Shown here piece by piece: positions 33,065 through 38,760 of a DNA stretch of 38,760 bases (its first letter is position 1; each line of letters begins with the position of its first letter). This DNA is from an uncultured Lachnoclostridium sp. GTDB taxonomy: Bacteria > Bacillota > Clostridia > Lachnospirales > Lachnospiraceae. The DNA lies in the NCBI GenBank assembly GCA_947369165.1, contig CANBKJ010000020.1, positions 1 through 38,760 of the forward strand. Reading direction: 5' to 3'. The position numbers and the translations under genes are program-made. The notes under the pieces were generated by a model. That model saw nothing but the letters and a program-made list of their open reading frames with translations, was not told the DNA's origin and did not search any database.

Positions 33065-34387
33065 CTACTCTGCATAGGTAGACTCTATATGAGCCAGCAC
33101 ATTATCTTTGGTAAACTCCTGCACATTTGTTGCAAATATGTCTACATACATCTTCCCGATGCGTCGCTTTTTAATCTTGGAAACATAGGAATCATACTTA
33201 TTTAATGAATTCTTTTGCAGCGTAAAATTAGCATTAATACTATTATCCGGATAATCCGGCCGGTTCAGATTGGAATAATACTTTGCATGAACAGCTTTAT
33301 TCATATCACTGCTGTCCATCAACAACGTATAAGTACCGATATCTGTCACCCCTGGCGCCGGAGAAACGGATGGATCTGGTGTCTCTCCCGGTGCGGGCAC
33401 TGACAGATCCTGATAGGTAAAGTAAATATTTATCTTTTTCATTTCATCTTCAGTAAATCCTGGATCACTGATCACCTTAAAATGTTCCTGCCTGGAACTG
33501 TCCCATGCCGGCTTATAAAAGATAAAGATGTTATTCAACTTGGATTTACTGATCTCTGTCTGCTCTAAAGTTACTTCTTTCTGGATCACCTTTCCCGGCG
33601 TAGAAGCCGCCATGACATCGGTGTAGATCTCACTCACTGCCGAATCCACTTCGTCATCCTCAGAAGCCACTACATTCGTATCTCCATACACTTCACTGGG
33701 ACTTGGAATATGATAATCGTTATATTCGGAATCAATATTCGATCCGTCTTTCGCCCTGGTTTCACTGCCATATGCATCAAAATCAAAATGAACTTTGGCT
33801 TTATATTTGGTATTATTCACCACCACATTACGCGTAATATCCATGGGTAGAGGATCCGCATCCGGCTCCACAGTATACTCCGGCAATGGTGAAGGGTCTA
33901 CAGACCATACTTCTGTGCTGTCTGGAGTCGCCATCGGAGAAGCGCCCGGTGTTGGGGATGGTGTCGTTGCTCCTGCAAGCTCATTTGTTCCCTCTTGAAT
34001 ATCCAGACAGATCACACGGCTCAAACCATGTTTGATCACTCCCGGATTTACAGCCGATATATTCGATGGAACCGTATAAGAATACTTGTAAAACACTCTG
34101 ACCAAATAAGTAGAATTTGTAACAGGTGGTGCAGCCGTTGCTCCTGGAGCCGGCGCCGCCACCAGAGCTTCAATCTGTTCAACATTAGAACATGCTTTTA
34201 ATTCTTCTGCGACATCTTCCGCCGCCATCGTAGCCGTCTGCCGTTCCCGCCCATCAATCGTCTTTACTGAAGAATAGGTAAAATAGTTGATGACCGGCAG
34301 TGTTACCAGTGCCAATATAGTAAGTGCCAGTATAACCTCCACCAGCGAAAAGCCACTATTATCTTCTAACCACTCCTTACAACGCAC
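33065..34387 (-). CDS. Type IV prepilin-like protein with three Pro-rich inserts
   Basis: This 440-residue protein begins at GTG 34387, chosen because AAGGCGGT (seven of eight bases of the perfect site) lies six bases upstream. The leader MRCKEWLEDNSG is cut before F13, with E17 as the mature Glu5 (GFSLVEVILALTILALVTLPVI). The long C-terminal part contains three Pro/Ala/Ser/Thr-rich segments (APAPGATAAPP, TPSPTPGASPMATP, APGETPDPSVSPAPG) inserted between beta-rich stretches. Its size is well above a normal minor pilin. Confidence 0.85.
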   Translation of the reverse strand: MRCKEWLEDNSGFSLVEVILALTILALVTLPVINYFTYSSVKTIDGRERQTATMAAEDVAEELKACSNVEQIEALVAAPAPGATAAPPVTNSTYLVRVFYKYSYTVPSNISAVNPGVIKHGLSRVICLDIQEGTNELAGATTPSPTPGASPMATPDSTEVWSVDPSPLPEYTVEPDADPLPMDITRNVVVNNTKYKAKVHFDFDAYGSETRAKDGSNIDSEYNDYHIPSPSEVYGDTNVVASEDDEVDSAVSEIYTDVMAASTPGKVIQKEVTLEQTEISKSKLNNIFIFYKPAWDSSRQEHFKVISDPGFTEDEMKKINIYFTYQDLSVPAPGETPDPSVSPAPGVTDIGTYTLLMDSSDMNKAVHAKYYSNLNRPDYPDNSINANFTLQKNSLNKYDSYVSKIKKRRIGKMYVDIFATNVQEFTKDNVLAHIESTYAE

Positions 34388-34417
34388 GTTCACACCGCCT
34401 TTCTCTGCATCCAAAAA

Positions 34418-35137
34418 TTACTCTTTATCCTTGCTGAAATCACCAAACACGTTATCCACTCCATAAGTAAACTCAGATACATCCAGTTCTTTATAGGGTA
34501 CACCGTTTCCAAGCATGGAATAAAAATGAATGCCAATACTGCCCGCCAGCTTCCCGCTGCTTCTGTCAAATGCCAAATTTACATCTCCAACAGAAAGCTT
34601 TTCTTTATTTTCAGTAATCCAATCCAATGCTTTATAAACCTGTTTGGTAGTTCCTGAAAAGTTAATGGTATAGGTAGCTGTCGAACCAATCATCTGATCC
34701 ATATCAACTACTGTGATCTCCGACATGGTCTCCTCTTCATTTTCTTCTGGCGCCGCATTTCCATCGGTAATCTGTCCTTTATAATAGAAAGGCTGCTGTT
34801 CTCCAGGTGTAATGCTTTCAATATCAATTCCAGTATTAATCATAAGACGATAGATCAGATAAACTGACCTCTGCTGGGTAATCTTAACCGGAAACGACTG
34901 AATAAAATCCTCAATATCATCTGTATACAAAGAGGTAAACACCTCAAGATCTGTCACTTTTGGCTGCAGACTCTCCAAATATGCAACCCGTTCATTCGTA
35001 TCCGCAGTTCTCTTATCAAAATCAGCTGCTTCATCCATATTGGTCTGGTAAACAAAGAAGTAAGTAAGAACGATTAACATAACTGCTACCAGTATAAGAA
35101 TAACTCGAATCTGTGCCAGTGTAAGTTTTCCCTTCAT
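34418..35137 (-). CDS. PilO-like pilus alignment protein
   Basis: This 239-residue protein has a short basic N-terminus, one membrane helix (about 12-30), a helical stretch (about 35-60, NMDEAADFDKRTADTNERVAYLE) and a C-terminal beta-alpha domain. This is the topology of PilO. It follows the PilM-PilN fusion with a 2-base gap, the place PilO takes in pilMNO operons. Sequence similarity to PilO itself is weak by eye, so the call rests on topology and gene order. Confidence 0.75.
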   Translation of the reverse strand: MKGKLTLAQIRVILILVAVMLIVLTYFFVYQTNMDEAADFDKRTADTNERVAYLESLQPKVTDLEVFTSLYTDDIEDFIQSFPVKITQQRSVYLIYRLMINTGIDIESITPGEQQPFYYKGQITDGNAAPEENEEETMSEITVVDMDQMIGSTATYTINFSGTTKQVYKALDWITENKEKLSVGDVNLAFDRSSGKLAGSIGIHFYSMLGNGVPYKELDVSEFTYGVDNVFGDFSKDKE

Positions 35138-35139
35138 AA

Positions 35140-36966
35140 TTATTTCGCCTCCTCATTCGCCATAAGTATATCCCCCAAGTATTCAAGTTCTACTGTATCC
35201 ATCAATTCCAGATCTGAGATATATTTGAATGAAATCGTGTATTTATACTGTCTTTTCTTTGTGACATCATCCTCTGTCTTGGCAATGGAACTTGATATGG
35301 TAACGTCTTTAATTCCCTGAAGCAGATTCAGGCGAACTACAAGCGCTGAAACAGAAGAAAACTTATCTCTCGATGTACAGCTTATCGTCCCCCCCTCATC
35401 TGTGGTAGAAATCGAATCGATAAAGAAAGAATCCGGACACCCTTCCTTAATATCATCCAACACCTTATGCAGCTGGTTATTGCTGGTATTTACCCTGTTC
35501 TGGATCAGGCGGTATGTTCCAACCTTCTTTCTCGTTTCTTCCAACTCTTTGTACTTCGCTTCCACCGGCAGAAGAGACAGCTCCTTTGCGTGTGCGGCAT
35601 CATATCTGCTTTTTGCCGAATTGAGTTCAATCACGGAAAAAAGAGAGACCCCAATACAAAGAACAATAGCTGCCACAAAAACTGCCGCGATGCTCATGAC
35701 CGAATCCTTTGTAGCCACTTTATTTTTTATCTCATCGGGAATAAAATTAACCGGACTGTAAACTGCACCAAAGCATCCTACATACTGGAGAATATTTGCA
35801 TTCACTTCTATCTGACGGTTAAATGAGACGCCGATCAGTTCATTCGGAGTCCGTGCCGGAATCCCAAGCTCATTGTTCATCAATTCATGAATGCCTGCAA
35901 TGTTGGCTCCATTTCCTGTAACAATAATAGACTGGATCCGCTCCTCTCGATACCTTGAATTATAATACTCCATAACACGATATATGTTACCAATCAATGA
36001 TGAGGCACTCTGCGTCAATTCAATACGTTTCTGCATGGATAAATCACCCTGCGGATTCGACGGATTCAACGTATGAAGAAGTACTCTCTGGGAAGCCAGA
36101 AGATGGACTGCCTTATCGTATTCCGGCACCTGGAATGCCGGTTCTGACATTGCCGCTTCAATGATGTTAGTAGCTCCATACGGAATAACACGCTGTAAAA
36201 GCAGCTTCTCTTTGCTCATGATGTTGATCAAGGTATTGTCACGGTTAATCTGAACAGCCATTTCTACGCCTTCTGCCACCTGACGTTTCATGATCTGGAA
36301 AATACCATTTCCATCAACCTCAATACCTGCGACTCTAAAATCACATCCCTCTGCCAGGGCATAGTAGGATCGCACCAAATCAATCGGTGCAGCATATACA
36401 AGAAGGTCGATTACCCGCTCTGTCTGCTTTTCCCTCTCTTTTCCTTTTTTGTCCTCTTCAGGATTCTTACTCTTTCTGTCTTTCTTTTTCTTCTTTTTCT
36501 TGGTATCATCCGTTATCTCCGGATTCTCCGCCTTTTCTTTTTCCCTCTCCTTCTCACTGCCATCCGTCACTTCTTCATTTTCGCCGATATCTCGCCCATT
36601 TCCCTGTTTCACATAGGAAAAAATATACCGTTCCTTATCCACAGGAAACATATCTCCGACTTTCGCATCTACAATGGACTGAATTTTGCTGTCCTTCACA
36701 AATGGAATCGTCGTCTCACGATTGGCAATTTTAGAAGAACTAAGAGAAAATATAACATCCTTTGTGGTTATTCCCTTTTCCTGGCATGCCTGTTTGATTC
36801 GTCGGCTCACATCTATAATATTTTTGACTTCCCCATCTACCACAGATCCCTGGGGAGTCGGTACACGAACACAGCCATAAACCGTAGGATTCACTGCTGA
36901 ATTATCCATATGTACAATTCTTATCGTCTTTGTCCCCACACGAACTACTACAACCTTTTTAGCCAT
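35140..36966 (-). CDS. PilM-PilN fusion protein of the type IV pilus
   Basis: This 608-residue protein joins two usually separate subunits. Residues 1-122 and 183-400 form the PilM actin-like fold (VVVVRVGTKTIRIV phosphate loop, ITTKDVIFSLSSSK, AVQINRDNTLINI, IIVTGNGANIAG). A Lys/Glu-rich insert at about 123-182 splits it. At 406 VNFIPDEIKNK, like the PilN start, leads to a membrane helix (423-445), a helical coiled-coil (448-490) and a beta-domain to the end. In unfused systems the PilN N-terminal peptide docks on PilM; here the link is covalent. ATG 36966 has AAGGAGGT upstream. Confidence 0.87.
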   Translation of the reverse strand: MAKKVVVVRVGTKTIRIVHMDNSAVNPTVYGCVRVPTPQGSVVDGEVKNIIDVSRRIKQACQEKGITTKDVIFSLSSSKIANRETTIPFVKDSKIQSIVDAKVGDMFPVDKERYIFSYVKQGNGRDIGENEEVTDGSEKEREKEKAENPEITDDTKKKKKKKDRKSKNPEEDKKGKEREKQTERVIDLLVYAAPIDLVRSYYALAEGCDFRVAGIEVDGNGIFQIMKRQVAEGVEMAVQINRDNTLINIMSKEKLLLQRVIPYGATNIIEAAMSEPAFQVPEYDKAVHLLASQRVLLHTLNPSNPQGDLSMQKRIELTQSASSLIGNIYRVMEYYNSRYREERIQSIIVTGNGANIAGIHELMNNELGIPARTPNELIGVSFNRQIEVNANILQYVGCFGAVYSPVNFIPDEIKNKVATKDSVMSIAAVFVAAIVLCIGVSLFSVIELNSAKSRYDAAHAKELSLLPVEAKYKELEETRKKVGTYRLIQNRVNTSNNQLHKVLDDIKEGCPDSFFIDSISTTDEGGTISCTSRDKFSSVSALVVRLNLLQGIKDVTISSSIAKTEDDVTKKRQYKYTISFKYISDLELMDTVELEYLGDILMANEEAK

Positions 36967-37052
36967 AATAACCTCCTTCGTAATGCACCGCACTTTCCTA
37001 ATCTACTTATATACAATCAGTGCATATACCCTCCTCATTTCTCATTTTATGG

Positions 37053-37080
37053 ATTTTACTGCCTTTTCCGTCTTTATCAA
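37053..37080 (-). promoter_or_regulatory. Possible internal promoter before the PilM-PilN gene
   Basis: The minus strand reads TTGATA (37080-37075), 16 bases, then TAAAAT (37058-37053). It lies in the 195-base gap between the peptidase and PilM-PilN genes and could uncouple assembly proteins from the major pilin. Confidence 0.45.
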
Positions 37081-37161
37081 TGAGGTTCTAGCCAAGATAA
37101 ATAGAAAATAAAAAAGAAAAAACACTAAAATCCACAAAATCACATGTCAGAAATATCTCCC

Positions 37162-37920
37162 CTATAATACGCATAGACTGAGATACCAGTCAATAAATCT
37201 GTCACCCCAGAGCATAGCGACAAATACCCCTACCGAAAGGTAAGGTCCCATAGCAAACTTTGTTTTATTTTTCGTCACTGCAATAATGATACACTGGATT
37301 ACCGAACCAATGATACAGCCAGCTGCCAGAGCGAGCATGATATTCTGCCATCCCAGACATAACCCCGCCACCGCCATCAATTTGATGTCTCCTCCACCAA
37401 TTCCCTTCCCTCTTGTAAGAATAAGGCACAAGAACAGAAAAAGGCTTGCTGAAAAGAAGCCAATTAAATAGTGAATCCAATTTTCAAGATCAAATGCAAT
37501 ATGTACGATTCCGATTCCCAAAATAACGGCATTAATTTTCACAGGGATCTCCAACGTACGATAATCGATTACACTCAATGTAAGAAGAGAAGAAGTCAAT
37601 AGCGCATACAATACACTCTCAACATTCATGCCATTCACCCCGAACACAACAAGATATAGAATTCCATTCAACAATTCGATCAAGGGGTACTGGTAAGACA
37701 ATTTGCTCCCGCAGTACCGGCACCTCCCTTTCAAAAAGAGGTAACTGAACAACGGGAACAAATCATACCAAGCCAACTTATGGCCACAGTTCATGCAATG
37801 GGAATTCACCATGACAACGCTTTCTTTATTTGGAATCCGATATATACATACATTTAAAAAACTCCCGATCACGATGCCATATATGAAAATGATTATGTAA
37901 AGAAAATTTTCTATTGCCAT
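37162..37920 (-). CDS. pilD: Prepilin peptidase (A24 family)
   Basis: This 252-residue polytopic membrane protease cuts prepilin leaders and methylates the new N-terminus. The N-terminal zinc site is C42-x2-C45...C67-x2-C70. The catalytic aspartates are D119 in VIDYRTLEIP and D178 in GIGGGDIKL. Length and motif order are those of full bifunctional PilD. It follows the major pilin gene by 43 bases. Confidence 0.95.
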   Translation of the reverse strand: MAIENFLYIIIFIYGIVIGSFLNVCIYRIPNKESVVMVNSHCMNCGHKLAWYDLFPLFSYLFLKGRCRYCGSKLSYQYPLIELLNGILYLVVFGVNGMNVESVLYALLTSSLLTLSVIDYRTLEIPVKINAVILGIGIVHIAFDLENWIHYLIGFFSASLFLFLCLILTRGKGIGGGDIKLMAVAGLCLGWQNIMLALAAGCIIGSVIQCIIIAVTKNKTKFAMGPYLSVGVFVAMLWGDRFIDWYLSLCVL

Positions 37921-37963
37921 GATTTTTCTCCCATTTGCATCTGTTAACTTAAGTAAAAGTCCA

Positions 37964-38482
37964 TTAATTGCTAACCATCAGAGGCGCATTGTCATTATAC
38001 TGGCAATTCTGTACAGTAACATTTGTGCTACCGATACTGAATGATTTAGATTCACCGCCAGAAGCTGTATCATGCTGTTTAACATAACATACCACTTTGT
38101 TGTTAGCCGTATCATAGCAGCATACAATAGGCTGTCCTGCACCGTACTGTGAACTTAATGTAAGGGTTGCTTCACCAAGTGTCTGGCTCATAGCGTTCCA
38201 AACCTTACTTTCAGAACCAGTTGCATTTACACTTCCACTGGCATCGATAGAAAATGATCCGGTTCCAGTAGCTTTGGTATCTGCAACTGCAGTAGTAAGC
38301 GCGCTGCAGATCGTATCCAATGCCTGCAGATCTTTGGACTCACGGCTCTTCTCCAGATATGGAATAACTGCCAGAGCAACTACCCCAATCAGAATAGCCA
38401 TAATGGCGATAACGATGATCAACTCAACAAGAGAAAAACCTTCGTTAGAACCGCTTAAGTACTTCTGAATTCTTTTCTTCAT
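37964..38482 (-). CDS. Type IV pilin, putative major subunit
   Basis: This 172-residue prepilin has leader MKKRIQKYLSGSNEG with cleavage before F16, E20 as the mature Glu5, and a long hydrophobic helix (FSLVELIIVIAIMAILIGVVALAVIPYLEK). The globular domain is beta-rich with three cysteines (two adjacent in IVCCYD). AAGGAG upstream fixes the start. Its own strong promoter and first position in the operon suggest it is the most abundant subunit. Confidence 0.93.
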   Translation of the reverse strand: MKKRIQKYLSGSNEGFSLVELIIVIAIMAILIGVVALAVIPYLEKSRESKDLQALDTICSALTTAVADTKATGTGSFSIDASGSVNATGSESKVWNAMSQTLGEATLTLSSQYGAGQPIVCCYDTANNKVVCYVKQHDTASGGESKSFSIGSTNVTVQNCQYNDNAPLMVSN

Positions 38483-38537
38483 AACCTCATTCTCCTTTTT
38501 TCTTTTTTCATCACATAATTATGATGTATTTTATATC

Positions 38538-38566
38538 ATTGTATCATTTACTTTATCTATTTACAA
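38538..38566 (-). promoter_or_regulatory. Sigma-A promoter of the type IV pilus operon
   Basis: The minus strand reads TTGTAA (38566-38561), 17 bases, then TACAAT (38543-38538), with TG one base before the -10. Transcription would begin near 38531, giving a leader of about 50 bases. Confidence 0.78.
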
Positions 38567-38645
38567 GAAAATTTTGGATATCTTTATATTTTTTTAATAA
38601 ACATGTAATATTTTTCATATTTCCCCCAAACTTTAACTTAATTTA

Positions 38646-38674
38646 TTGAAAAACAACGATTTAAATGATAAACT
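38646..38674 (+). promoter_or_regulatory. Divergent promoter at the right edge
   Basis: TTGAAA (38646-38651) and TAAACT (38669-38674) are 17 bases apart, with TG one base before the -10. It points to the partial frame that starts at 38693 or 38714. Confidence 0.55.
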
Positions 38675-38692
38675 ACTTTATATATACAATCT

Positions 38693-38760
38693 ATGAAAGG
38701 ATTACTTAAAATCATGAAAGCACCTACTTTTTTTCTCAATCATAAAAAATATTTATTCCT
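38693..38760 (+). CDS. Possible start of an unidentified gene (cut by the window edge)
   Basis: An open frame begins at ATG 38693 (MKGLLKIMKAPTFFLNHKKYLF) and stays open to the end. A second in-frame ATG is at 38714. The ribosome site is weak, but a promoter lies 20-45 bases upstream. Too short to identify. Confidence 0.35.
   Translation, partial: MKGLLKIMKAPTFFLNHKKYLF

Overview
The window reads as a chromosomal segment of a low-to-moderate GC Gram-positive anaerobe, most likely a Lachnospiraceae-type Clostridium relative. The evidence is strong AGGAGG ribosome sites, sigma-A promoters with extended -10 elements, DUF1836 and DUF5057 proteins, a Sec-independent mix of duplicated-ATPase ECF transporter genes, a YlqH-RnhB pair and a clostridial-type type IV pilus operon. 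No tRNA, rRNA, CRISPR array, phage or intact insertion sequence was found.

Layout. 1-9132: the N-terminus of an HsdR_N-type restriction/modification protein cut by the window edge, then housekeeping genes (RlmD-type 23S rRNA methylase, MATE exporter, MIF-like tautomerase, DUF1836 regulator, PHP phosphoesterase, PcrA helicase, a small acidic membrane protein, DegV). 9129-17070: a vitamin B12 locus. A leftward operon encodes a DUF4430 surface protein plus an ECF transporter (CbrV T unit, CbrU fused double ATPase, CbrT S unit). A rightward arm has a strong promoter, a complete cobalamin riboswitch with a terminator platform, a second DUF4430 protein, and a secreted PQQ-type beta-propeller protein. 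An 88-bp near-perfect inverted repeat brackets the riboswitch and its gene. Each arm carries two palindromes and an outward extended -10, so the segment may be invertible, or the arms may be twin control regions.

17086-23546: a charged hypothetical protein, an orphan NMT1/THI5-like substrate-binding lipoprotein, a sirtuin, MetA (Asp at the acyl-CoA selectivity position 111), and a leftward thiazole operon thiS-thiG-thiH-tenI. This operon has no recognisable TPP riboswitch. It has a strong promoter followed by a 5'-terminal long hairpin with a U-tract and a cloverleaf-like fold that ends at the thiS ribosome site. This is the best candidate here for an undescribed RNA regulator.

23859-25534: a decayed PD-(D/E)XK (Rpn/PDDEXK_2) transposase-like gene abutting ylqH, then rnhB. 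25577-38566: a complete leftward type IV pilus operon from promoter to terminator: major pilin, prepilin peptidase, a PilM-PilN fusion with a charged insert, a PilO-like protein, four minor pilin-like proteins (three with classical type III leaders, one large PilX-like), and a 1219-residue DUF5057 surface protein. The assembly ATPase PilB and platform protein PilC are not in the window. A divergent rightward promoter and a possible gene start lie at the right edge.
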